This document shows positions 1-6,067 of a stretch of 11,774 nucleotides of DNA, piece after piece. Both the position numbers and the translations under genes were made by a program. The stretch spans positions 5,858 to 17,631 of the forward strand of contig PLSH01000441.1 of assembly GCA_003165095.1 (NCBI GenBank), written 5' to 3'. The notes beneath the pieces are model-generated. The model was not told where the DNA came from. It searched no databases and worked only from the letters and a program-made list of their open reading frames with translations. The DNA comes from Acidobacteriaceae bacterium (GTDB taxonomy: Bacteria > Acidobacteriota > Terriglobia > Terriglobales > Acidobacteriaceae). Every line of letters starts with the position of its first letter. Within the stretch, counting starts at the first letter, position 1.

Positions 1-279
1 GCCGACGGCCAGGCGGGGATTGACCTGCTGCATCGCGACCCCGACTTCGACCTGGCTTTTGTGGACCTGAATATGCCGGTCATGAACGGGCTCGAGATGC
101 TCATGCGGATGCGCGCCGAAGGATTCAGCGAATTGAAGGTGATGATGGTGACCACGGAGGCGGAAAACGACACCATCCTTCGCACCCTGGAGGCCGGCGC
201 AGACGAATACCTGATGAAACCCTTCGACGAGCAGGCGTTCGATGAAAAGCTGGCGATGATCGGCGTGGAGGTGGCTTGA
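1..279 (+). CDS. CheY-like response regulator receiver domain (5' partial)
   Basis: The reading frame is open from base 1, so the N-terminus, including the acidic pair of the receiver fold, lies outside the window. The remaining 92 residues are a receiver domain. VDLNMPVMNG carries the phospho-accepting Asp, VTTEA supplies the conserved Thr, and LMKPF the conserved Lys. The chain ends soon after the last helix with no output domain, so this is a stand-alone CheY-type protein. Such proteins take a phosphoryl group from a histidine kinase such as CheA and carry it to a motor or another target. The stop (277-279) lies three bases before the start of cheB, which puts this gene in a chemotaxis operon. 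Whether it is the motor-binding CheY or a different receiver cannot be told from this fragment. Confidence 0.9.
   Translation, partial: ADGQAGIDLLHRDPDFDLAFVDLNMPVMNGLEMLMRMRAEGFSELKVMMVTTEAENDTILRTLEAGADEYLMKPFDEQAFDEKLAMIGVEVA
267..272 (+). promoter_or_regulatory. Shine-Dalgarno site of cheB
   Basis: GGAGGT lies inside the last codons of the CheY-like gene, ten bases before the ATG at 283. It supports that ATG as the cheB start and tight coupling to the upstream gene. Confidence 0.7.
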
Positions 280-282
280 GAG

Positions 283-1434
283 ATGGCGGCCAATCGCCGT
301 ACCCCGATCCTGATCGTAGATGACTCGGCGGTGATGCGCAGCCTGTTGCGCACGGTGGTCTCAGCCGATGCCCGTCTGGAGGTTGCCGGCACGGCCGTGG
401 ATGGCGCCCAGGCCCTGGCCGCGATTGAAACTCTGCGCCCCGGCCTGGTTTTGCTGGATGTTGAAATGCCGGTCATGGATGGTCTGGTTACGTTGCGGCA
501 AATGCGGGTGCGAGGTATGAGAATGCCGGTCATCATGTGCAGTTCGCTCACCCAGCGCGGCGCCAGGGTCACCATCGAGGCGCTGGCCTGCGGCGCATCC
601 GACTATGTGGCCAAACCGGCCGGCCAGTCCAGCCGCGATGCGGCGGTCCGCACGCTCGCCCAGGACCTGATTCCCAGGATTCTTGCGCTTACCGGCCAGC
701 CGCAGCCAATTGCTCCGCGCTCGGCGCGGGCGGCCGCGCTTTTTCCCGCCGCGACCTCGATGGTCCCGATGGTTGAGCCGCTCCCCAGGGCCAAGCCGAA
801 TTCGTCCGTGCCGACGCTGCTCGCCATCGGCGTTTCCACCGGCGGACCGGCTGCTCTTGACGTTCTGCTGCCCGCGCTTCCGGCCGGCTTCCCGCTGCCG
901 GTGCTCATCGTGCAGCACATGCCGGAACTCTTTACCCGGCTGCTTGCCGAGCGTTTGAACAGCCGTTGCCGCCTGCGCGTTTGCGAAGCTGCCGAAGGCG
1001 CCCCGGTTTCGGTGGGAACGGTTTATATCGCTCGGGGCAACTGGCACCTTGAGGTTTTGCCGGCGGCGCGAGCCGGCATGCCGTCTACCCTGCACCTCAG
1101 CCAGGGGCCGCTTGAAAACCACTGCCGCCCCGCTGTCGACGTGCTCTTTCGATCGGCTGCCAAAGCTTACGGTTCCGGCGTGCTGGCTGTAGTCCTCACC
1201 GGCATGGGTTCGGATGGAATGATTGGCTGCCGCTTCATTCGCGAGCAGGGTGGCAGCGTGCTGGCCCAGGACCAGGCCTCCAGCACGGTGTGGGGAATGC
1301 CCGGAGCGGTGGCCAATGCGGGTCTCGCGCACATGGTGCTTCCCCTCGACGCCCTGGCGCCGGAAATCCTCAAGATCACCGCCCGGACGGCCTCCGCGTG
1401 CACTCTCCCCCAACTGAGCAGATTGGTTGTGTAG
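283..1434 (+). CDS. cheB: CheB, chemoreceptor glutamate methylesterase / glutamine deamidase
   Basis: The 383-residue protein has the standard CheB layout. An N-terminal receiver domain (about residues 7-125) has the acidic pair D13/D14, phospho-acceptor D59 in LLDVEMP, and K111. A variable Pro/Ala-rich linker (about 135-175) follows, then a C-terminal methylesterase domain (about 178-370). The catalytic triad is visible: S185 in GVSTGG, H212 in QHMP and D311 in TGMGSDGM. In the family, phosphorylation by CheA relieves inhibition by the receiver domain. The enzyme then removes methyl groups from, and deamidates, cytoplasmic helices of chemoreceptors for adaptation. It starts three bases after the CheY-like gene and is followed two bases after its stop by cheR, its antagonist. 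Length and motifs are normal. A long - strand open frame across it (361-1413) is a shadow of GC-rich codon use. Confidence 0.97.
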   Translation: MAANRRTPILIVDDSAVMRSLLRTVVSADARLEVAGTAVDGAQALAAIETLRPGLVLLDVEMPVMDGLVTLRQMRVRGMRMPVIMCSSLTQRGARVTIEALACGASDYVAKPAGQSSRDAAVRTLAQDLIPRILALTGQPQPIAPRSARAAALFPAATSMVPMVEPLPRAKPNSSVPTLLAIGVSTGGPAALDVLLPALPAGFPLPVLIVQHMPELFTRLLAERLNSRCRLRVCEAAEGAPVSVGTVYIARGNWHLEVLPAARAGMPSTLHLSQGPLENHCRPAVDVLFRSAAKAYGSGVLAVVLTGMGSDGMIGCRFIREQGGSVLAQDQASSTVWGMPGAVANAGLAHMVLPLDALAPEILKITARTASACTLPQLSRLVV

Positions 1435-1436
1435 TC

Positions 1437-2270
1437 ATGGAAACAGCCGGCGCAACCGACCTCGTCTACCTTCGCGCACTGGTCTTCGATCACTCGCATA
1501 ACGTGCTCGAACCCTCTCGCGACTACCTCTTTGAAACCCGCCTCACCAAGTTGCTGCGCAACCAGGGAATGACGCGCCTGGACGAACTGGTGCGCCACCT
1601 GCGCGCCCGCAGAGATCCCGTTCTCTCGCGCGCCATCGCCGAGGCAATGACGATTAACGAAACCAGCTTCTTTCGCGATTGCCGCCCCTTCGACCTGCTG
1701 CGGACCGAGCTGCTGCCCAAATTGATTGAAGAGCGCCGCATGACACGCCGCCTGCGCTTCTGGAGCGCAGCCTGCTCCACCGGCCAGGAGGCTTATAGCC
1801 TGGCCATGCTCATCCTCGAGCATTTTCCCCAACTGGCGACCTGGAACATTCGAATCGAGGGCACCGATATCTGCGCCGAAGTGGTCGAGCGTGCCCAGGC
1901 AGGATCGTTTCATCGCATCGAAATCAACCGCGGACTTCCCATCCGCCACGTGGTCCGCTACTTCGACCGCAATGGCGAGGACTGGACTGTGAAACCCGAA
2001 GTCCGCGCCTTCTGCAACTTTCGGCAGGCCAACCTCTGCGGTCCCGCGCTCCCCTTTGGCCGCGCCGACGACCGCTTCGACGTAATTTTTCTCCGCAACG
2101 TGATGCTCTACTTTTCGCAGGAAACCCGGCGTACGCTGCTGGCCGGCATTCACCGGCTGCTGCCGCCCGACGGCATTCTCTTTCTCGGGTCCAGCGAGCA
2201 GCCCGCCGACCCATCCCTCTGGACGCCGGTTCTGGCCGGCGGCACATGCTACTTCAGGCCGGCAAAATAA
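1437..2270 (+). CDS. cheR: CheR, chemoreceptor glutamate O-methyltransferase
   Basis: This 277-residue protein uses SAM to methylate glutamates of chemoreceptors and opposes CheB. Residues 1 to about 85 form the helical CheR N-terminal domain, ending in the family signature TINETSFFRD (72-81). The Rossmann-type catalytic domain follows: motif I FWSAACSTGQEAYSLAM (108-124), the acidic ribose-binding stretch GTDI (142-145), and FLRNVMLYF (218-226), which matches the usual RNVxIYF. I chose the ATG at 1437, two bases after the cheB stop, because it gives the normal family length. An upstream in-frame start at 1290 would lie deep inside cheB. No TPR or receptor-tethering pentapeptide extension is seen. 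It is the last gene of the operon; a double-hairpin repeat follows its stop. Confidence 0.96.
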   Translation: METAGATDLVYLRALVFDHSHNVLEPSRDYLFETRLTKLLRNQGMTRLDELVRHLRARRDPVLSRAIAEAMTINETSFFRDCRPFDLLRTELLPKLIEERRMTRRLRFWSAACSTGQEAYSLAMLILEHFPQLATWNIRIEGTDICAEVVERAQAGSFHRIEINRGLPIRHVVRYFDRNGEDWTVKPEVRAFCNFRQANLCGPALPFGRADDRFDVIFLRNVMLYFSQETRRTLLAGIHRLLPPDGILFLGSSEQPADPSLWTPVLAGGTCYFRPAK

Positions 2271-2300
2271 ATCCAGGACGCGATTCGGCAGTCCGGGCCG

Positions 2301-2391
2301 GGTCTTTGACCGGGAGGAAATGTTCCTGGGAATGGGCGCCGAGTGGCGGCGTGGACGCCGCCAGGACAGCCGGTCAGGAGACCGGCGCTAC
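2301..2391 (+). repeat. Double-hairpin intergenic repeat, copy 1
   Basis: Two perfect 7-bp stems with four-base loops lie in tandem. GGCGGCG/CGCCGCC (2345-2351 with 2356-2362) has loop TGGA. GCCGGTC/GACCGGC (2369-2375 with 2380-2386) has loop AGGA and is followed by GCTAC. Six bases (AGGACA) separate them. A leader starting with the small inverted repeat GGTC-TTT-GACC (2301-2311) precedes the hairpins by about 34 bases. The copy fills the space between cheR and the convergent membrane-protein gene. No T-tract follows, so it is not a classic intrinsic terminator, though it may slow or stop transcription. Orientation is given relative to the other two copies. Confidence 0.85.
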
Positions 2392-2450
2392 GATCCGGCG
2401 GAGGGCCGTCGCGATAGATCGGTTTTGGCAGCGGGGTCAGGCTGAGGCCG

Positions 2451-2837
2451 TCAGTCTGTCAACACGTGCAGCGCCACGATGGTCAGGATGGCGCCGGCTG
2501 CGAGCGTCGCCGCCGCGATCAGGAACGTCGCCAGGTGGGAACGGACTGCGGCGAGTGTCTGCCGCGCCGCCTGGCGCAGTTCGGCATCGCTGGTCCAACT
2601 GCGCAGCAGCGTGGCGCAGCCGATGGCCAGCACCGCCAGCGGCAGGGCCCCGAGCAGTACCCAGAGGCCAAAGTGAACCGGACGGGTCGCGAACCAGGTA
2701 ACGATCCGCTGCGCGGTTCGCGCCGGTTCGTACTGCTGGGGTTGGAGGTTGCGCACAAACAGCGCGGTCATGAAAAGAGCGGCCGGGAAGATGAGCAGCA
2801 GTTCCGCGGCGGCGATGGAGCGCTTGATCGTCTTCAT
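2451..2837 (-). CDS. Small three-helix membrane protein, function unknown
   Basis: The 128-residue product is not a family I can name. It begins MKTIKRSIAA, a positively charged stretch running into a first hydrophobic helix (about 8-28). Two more follow at about 55-78 and 104-126, with a basic and acidic loop between the second and third (WTSDAELRQAARQ). This suggests a small inner-membrane protein. I chose the ATG at 2837. A longer version from a GTG at 2897 would add 20 residues (beginning MKPGPAF) before the natural charged N-terminus. Neither start has a strong Shine-Dalgarno site. The membrane pattern supports this frame over an overlapping - strand frame (2437-2907), whose product is Arg/Pro-rich and looks like a shadow. 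The gene is single, convergent with cheR and divergent from the acyltransferase gene. Confidence 0.7.
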   Translation of the reverse strand: MKTIKRSIAAAELLLIFPAALFMTALFVRNLQPQQYEPARTAQRIVTWFATRPVHFGLWVLLGALPLAVLAIGCATLLRSWTSDAELRQAARQTLAAVRSHLATFLIAAATLAAGAILTIVALHVLTD

Positions 2838-2964
2838 GAGTCGATTTATATCGCGAAAGATTCTCCGCGGCAAGAGAAAAGCCGGCCCCGGTTTCACTTT
2901 GACCCAATTAAAATGGGGCCGGAATCATCTGCGATGTTCCCGGTTTCCTATTCATTTGCACGAA

Positions 2965-2994
2965 TTGATACGCGGGGGCATCGCGCGGTATGCT
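2965..2994 (+). promoter_or_regulatory. Possible sigma-70-like promoter for the acyltransferase gene
   Basis: TTGATA (2965-2970) and TATGCT (2989-2994) are separated by 18 bases in the AT-richer stretch upstream of the plsC-like gene. The match is five of six and four of six to the usual hexamers. Transcription would start near 3001, leaving a leader of about 85 bases. Confidence 0.3.
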
Positions 2995-3073
2995 CATGAT
3001 ATGGAGCTACGTTCGTTGTTCGTCCGCTCTGCTCTTATATCCTGCCGCGAAGACAACAGACGGCAGATGTGCC

Positions 3074-3079
3074 GGGAGG
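3074..3079 (+). promoter_or_regulatory. Shine-Dalgarno site of the PlsC-like gene
   Basis: GGGAGG lies seven bases before the ATG at 3087. It decides for this start over the in-frame GTG at 3069, which has no such site. Confidence 0.7.
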
Positions 3080-3086
3080 CCAGGCC

Positions 3087-3830
3087 ATGAGCTTTCGCCG
3101 CTTCCGGCGCGCCGTGGCGCTGGCATTCGCTCTTGAGCTCTGCGTTCTCCGCTACTGGATCGCCCGCCTGCGCGGCCCGCTTACGCTGGAGCGGCGCGCC
3201 CTGTGGCTGCAATCCGCCGCGCGCATCATCCTGACCAGCGCCGGCATCCAGTCCACCGTTGAAGGCCAGCCGCCCAGCCACGGACTCGTCGTCTCAAACC
3301 ATCTCAGTTATCTCGACATCGTGATTCTCTCGGCGGCCATGCCTTGTTTTTTCGTCTCCAAGGTTGAAGTCGATGGCTGGCCCTTTTTCGGCAAGGCCGC
3401 GCGTACCGGCGGCACCATCTTTCTTGACCGCTCCAGCCTCGACAGCGCCAACCAGGTGGCCGGCCAGATCGCCGAACGCCTCAGCCTCCCGATTCCGGTG
3501 CTGCTCTTTCCTGAAGGCACCAGCACCGACGGTCACGAGGTGCTGCGCTTCCACTCCCGCCTCATCGATCCCGCCACCGAGGCCCGCGCGCCCATCACCG
3601 CCGCCGCGGTCCGCTACGTCATTGACGACGGCATCGAAGAGCGCGAACTTTGCTGGTACGGCGACGAGCCCTTCATCAACCATCTGTGGAAGGTGCTGGG
3701 CGTGGCAGGCTTTACGGCCAAGGTCCGCTTCGGCCGGCCGCACATCTACACGGACCGCCGCGTTGCCGCCGATAGGACCCACGACGAAATCACTGCGATG
3801 CGCGAGGAAAGCGTTATGGCAATGTACTAG
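3087..3830 (+). CDS. PlsC-family lysophospholipid (1-acyl-glycerol-3-phosphate) acyltransferase
   Basis: The 247-residue protein carries the acyltransferase blocks in order. NHLSYLD (71-77) gives the catalytic HX4D, with H72 and D77. FLDR (112-115), in the context GGTIFLDRS, matches the substrate-binding block. FPEGT (141-145) is the phosphate-binding block. A hydrophobic segment near the N-terminus (about 10-25) could anchor it to the inner membrane. Family members move an acyl chain from acyl-ACP or acyl-CoA to the sn-2 position of lysophosphatidate, but some paralogues acylate other lipids such as ornithine lipids, so I give no gene symbol. The ATG at 3087 is supported by GGGAGG at 3074. 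It is a single gene, convergent with the polyketide synthase operon. Its stop codon runs straight into a double-hairpin repeat. Confidence 0.92.
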   Translation: MSFRRFRRAVALAFALELCVLRYWIARLRGPLTLERRALWLQSAARIILTSAGIQSTVEGQPPSHGLVVSNHLSYLDIVILSAAMPCFFVSKVEVDGWPFFGKAARTGGTIFLDRSSLDSANQVAGQIAERLSLPIPVLLFPEGTSTDGHEVLRFHSRLIDPATEARAPITAAAVRYVIDDGIEERELCWYGDEPFINHLWKVLGVAGFTAKVRFGRPHIYTDRRVAADRTHDEITAMREESVMAMY

Positions 3831-3920
3831 GTCTGTGACCGGGAGAAGATGTTCTATCTAATGAGCGAACGTGGGCCAGGAGGCCCACATTACAGCCGGC
3901 CGGGAGGCCGGCGCTACATT
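3830..3920 (+). repeat. Double-hairpin intergenic repeat, copy 2
   Basis: This has the same architecture as copy 1. The leader begins GGTC-TGT-GACC (3830-3840), whose first G is the last base of the acyltransferase stop codon. Stem one is GTGGGCC/GGCCCAC (3871-3877 with 3882-3888), loop AGGA. After the spacer ATTACA comes stem two, GCCGGCC/GGCCGGC (3895-3901 with 3906-3912), loop GGGA, then GCTACATT. It lies between two convergent genes (plsC-like and methyltransferase) and has no T-tract. Confidence 0.88.
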
Positions 3921-4047
3921 TCCAAATGGAACATTTTCATACGGCCAAAGAACTAGCGACCTCCTTGGCGAGAAGCGCCCGCGCGGATGCCGCGGCCGGC
4001 TGGGCCGCCGCCGAGACCCAAGTGATCCGCCGTCCTTCGAGACATGC

Positions 4048-4764
4048 TCACTCGGTGATTCTCCGCGCCACGCACAGCCTAGCCGGCTGATAGGCCCGTA
4101 TCGAAACGTCACCGCCGCTCAGGCCTGCCGCCGCGCACATCCGCTGCCAGTCTTGCGGCAAAAAGGATCGCTCAAACGAAACCGGGCCGTCATGCTGCAC
4201 GAACGGATGCAGGTTCGCCAGCCTTGAGAAGGCGCAGAAAAAATAGTAGGGAACCGCGCTGCGGGAAAGATCGTTGACCAACCATCCCAGCGCGGCGTGG
4301 CGCTCCATCCATCTCAGGAATCGAACCACATCGGCTTCGTCGAGGTGATGCGTGAAAAGCGAGCTGACGACAAGATGAATCGGCTTCCGCGGCGCGTATT
4401 CGAACACATTCGCGCATACCCACTCAATGTTGCTTGAGTCGGGACTGGCTTCAGCGGCGATGGCAACCGCGTCGGGATTGACGTCCAGCCCAGTCAGCTC
4501 GACGGCCACGCCGCGCGCGTCCGCCCATTGCGCTATCCGCCGCAATCCATCCCCGTAGCCGCAGCCCACGTCGAGAATGTGCAGCGGCTCCGCGCGCCGC
4601 GGCAGGGAATCGAGCCAAACGAGCAAGGGCCGGTAGCCCATGAACCAGCGGTTGACTCTCGCCAGGTCGCGCAGGCAGGCGCGCAACTGCTCGCGGCTGC
4701 ACGGCTCGTCCATCAGCTCGGTGAGCTGCGCGCGGCGGCTGAAATCAGGAGCGCTACGCGGCAT
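4048..4764 (-). CDS. SAM-dependent class I methyltransferase, partner of the type III polyketide synthase
   Basis: The 238-residue protein has a Rossmann methyltransferase core. Motif I is ILDVGCGYGDG (63-73). The acidic residue that would bind the SAM ribose is D94 in LTGLDVNP. A motif-IV-like stretch is VVSSLFTHHL (132-141). Further on, NDLSRS and HDGPVSFERSF (191-201) resemble methyltransferases I recall beside type III polyketide synthases. It contains no membrane helix. Its start overlaps the end of the synthase gene by 11 bases (4754-4764), and no good Shine-Dalgarno site is seen, so translation is probably coupled. The likely job, inferred from context, is O- or C-methylation of the polyketide product. 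The family also includes enzymes of quinone biosynthesis, so the acceptor is not proven. Confidence 0.85.
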   Translation of the reverse strand: MPRSAPDFSRRAQLTELMDEPCSREQLRACLRDLARVNRWFMGYRPLLVWLDSLPRRAEPLHILDVGCGYGDGLRRIAQWADARGVAVELTGLDVNPDAVAIAAEASPDSSNIEWVCANVFEYAPRKPIHLVVSSLFTHHLDEADVVRFLRWMERHAALGWLVNDLSRSAVPYYFFCAFSRLANLHPFVQHDGPVSFERSFLPQDWQRMCAAAGLSGGDVSIRAYQPARLCVARRITE

Positions 4765-5824
4765 GGAAGAGCATGGTCTCAGCGGTCACGCCGGGTCCGA
4801 ACGACATGGCGCAACCCTGTTGCCCGGCCTGGGCGTGACGCATCGTCTCTTTGAGGACGAACATTACCGTCGCCGAGGACATGTTGCCGAATCGCGCCAG
4901 AACACTGCGCGAATCGGCCAGCGCATTTTCGACCAGGCCCAGCCCTTTTTCCACCGCGTCCAGAATGGAGCGGCCGCCCGGATGCACCGCCCAAAGATCG
5001 ATCTCATGCGGATCTTTTCCGCGCGTGATCTCTTTCCCCACTTCGCCGAGCGCGCGGCGAACGACGCCCGGAACCTGGCCGGAGAGATGCATATCGAACC
5101 CATGTTCCCGAATCCGCCAGGTGATCAAACGGCTGGTATCGGGGATCTGGACCGCGAGAAAGCTGCCGATGGCCAGACCCTGCGGATCAGCGCTCACCAG
5201 GCACGCGGCGCATCCGTCCGCGAACAGCAGAAAGGAGAGAATCTGCTCGAGGTTCCCGGTCTCCTGCATGTGCAGCGTGCACAGCTCGAGATTCAGAACC
5301 AGTACCCGCGCCTGCGGCTCGGAGCGGACAATGTGATGCGCCGACTTGAGGGCATTGATGGCCGCGTAACAGCCCATGAATCCGATCATCGTGCGCTCGA
5401 CAGAGCGATTGAGCCCCAGGTGCTCGACGATCTCCATATCCAGGCCCGGCGCATAGAGGCCGGTGCACGAAGTTACGATCACATGGGTAATGCCGCGCCG
5501 TTCCTCGCCGGTGAGCGCCAGCTTGTTCAATGCGCATTGCGCCAGTTGCGGTGCGAAACGCTCAAACGACTCCATGCGGCGCGCCGTGGCAGGAAAATTT
5601 CCCCGCACGTACAGCCCTTCCGCATCGTTCCATGTATGTTCCGGTCCCGCGATGGGCTCAAGGAACGAATAACGGTGTTCGATGGCCGACATGCGCGCCA
5701 TGCGCCGGAACAGGTTTCGTTCCGTGCCCTCCGGCAGCATCGTGTCTGCAAAATCAATGAACGCCCGGTGCACATCGTGCGGAGGCACGGCCGTCGCGAT
5801 CCGGTTGATATGAGCGGTGGTCAT
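4754..5824 (-). CDS. Type III polyketide synthase (chalcone/stilbene synthase family)
   Basis: The 356-residue protein has the usual length for a bacterial type III synthase. The thiolase-fold catalytic triad is visible: C120 in VTSCTGLYAPGLD, H281 in AVHPGG and N314 in GNMSSAT. GCYAAINALK (151-160) and the C-terminal SFGPGVTAETMLF (341-353) are also typical. The family extends an acyl-CoA starter with malonyl-CoA and cyclises the chain on the same active site without a carrier protein. Bacterial homologues with long acyl starters make alkylresorcinols or alkylpyrones. The starter and ring type here cannot be read from sequence alone. The ATG at 5824 has GGAGAG very close upstream. It is the first gene of a two-gene operon with the overlapping methyltransferase. 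No flavoprotein hydroxylase gene follows, unlike the Streptomyces srs operon. Confidence 0.95.
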   Translation of the reverse strand: MTTAHINRIATAVPPHDVHRAFIDFADTMLPEGTERNLFRRMARMSAIEHRYSFLEPIAGPEHTWNDAEGLYVRGNFPATARRMESFERFAPQLAQCALNKLALTGEERRGITHVIVTSCTGLYAPGLDMEIVEHLGLNRSVERTMIGFMGCYAAINALKSAHHIVRSEPQARVLVLNLELCTLHMQETGNLEQILSFLLFADGCAACLVSADPQGLAIGSFLAVQIPDTSRLITWRIREHGFDMHLSGQVPGVVRRALGEVGKEITRGKDPHEIDLWAVHPGGRSILDAVEKGLGLVENALADSRSVLARFGNMSSATVMFVLKETMRHAQAGQQGCAMSFGPGVTAETMLFHAA

Positions 5825-5861
5825 GTCTCTCCATGGGCCGGCATCAGCGTTCGCCGTAACC

Positions 5862-5871
5862 CTCTATAGAG
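5862..5871 (-). promoter_or_regulatory. Palindrome in the polyketide synthase promoter region
   Basis: CTCTATAGAG is a perfect 10-bp palindrome 38 bases upstream of the synthase start. On the - strand it lies next to CGTCTATTCT, which resembles the -10 of some ECF sigma promoters (CGTCTA) or a weak TATTCT. I cannot find a convincing -35 element. The site could be an operator or part of the core promoter. Confidence 0.25.
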
Positions 5872-5910
5872 AGAATAGACGGTGAAACTGGCTTAATGTC
5901 AGGCTCCAGG

Positions 5911-6000
5911 GGTCTGGACCGCAGGATTTGGCGATTGCCTTTGGAGCAGCGCGGGCGGGGACGCCCGCACTACAGCCGGCCGGGAGGCCGGCGCTACATT
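5911..6000 (+). repeat. Double-hairpin intergenic repeat, copy 3
   Basis: Stem one is GCGGGCG/CGCCCGC (5951-5957 with 5962-5968), loop GGGA. After the spacer ACTACA comes stem two, GCCGGCC/GGCCGGC (5975-5981 with 5986-5992), loop GGGA, then GCTACATT. The leader begins GGTCTGGACC (5911-5920). The hairpin half matches copy 2 closely from the spacer onward. It lies downstream of the ABC permease 3' end and upstream of the polyketide synthase promoter. An 11-base direct repeat flanks the hairpins (see findings). Confidence 0.88.
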
Positions 6001-6029
6001 CCGGCGATGCATCTTGGCGATTGCACGAT

Positions 6030-6067
6030 CATTCGGTCGCGGTACTGGCATTCGGTCGCGGTGCTAG
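6030..6067. repeat. Tandem duplication of 19 bases at the 3' end of the ABC permease gene
   Basis: Bases 6030-6048 and 6049-6067 are two adjacent copies of a 19-base unit beginning CATTCGGTCGCGGT, identical at 17 of 19 positions. The second unit contains the permease stop codon (6064-6066 on the - strand). It looks like a local duplication. Confidence 0.75.

Noticed and set aside
361..1413. Long open frame on the - strand (350 codons) opposite cheB
   Set aside because: It is a shadow of the GC-rich codons of cheB, has no recognisable domain, and cheB has complete catalytic motifs.
2437..2907. Alternative - strand frame overlapping the three-helix membrane protein
   Set aside because: Its product is rich in Arg, Pro and Gly without hydrophobic helices. 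The chosen frame has a clear membrane pattern and a charged N-terminus.
3992..4008. GCGGCC/GGCCGC hairpin as a terminator of the methyltransferase operon
   Set aside because: Only a six-base stem and no T-tract. In such GC-rich sequence this is expected by chance.
3871..4227. Small + strand frame starting in repeat copy 2
   Set aside because: It begins in the hairpin repeat and runs into the methyltransferase gene on the other strand. It has no ribosome site or family resemblance.
4640..5869. Long open frame on the + strand (409 codons) opposite the polyketide synthase
   Set aside because: Its product is Arg/His/Gln-rich with no domain, whereas the - strand protein has the full Cys-His-Asn triad.
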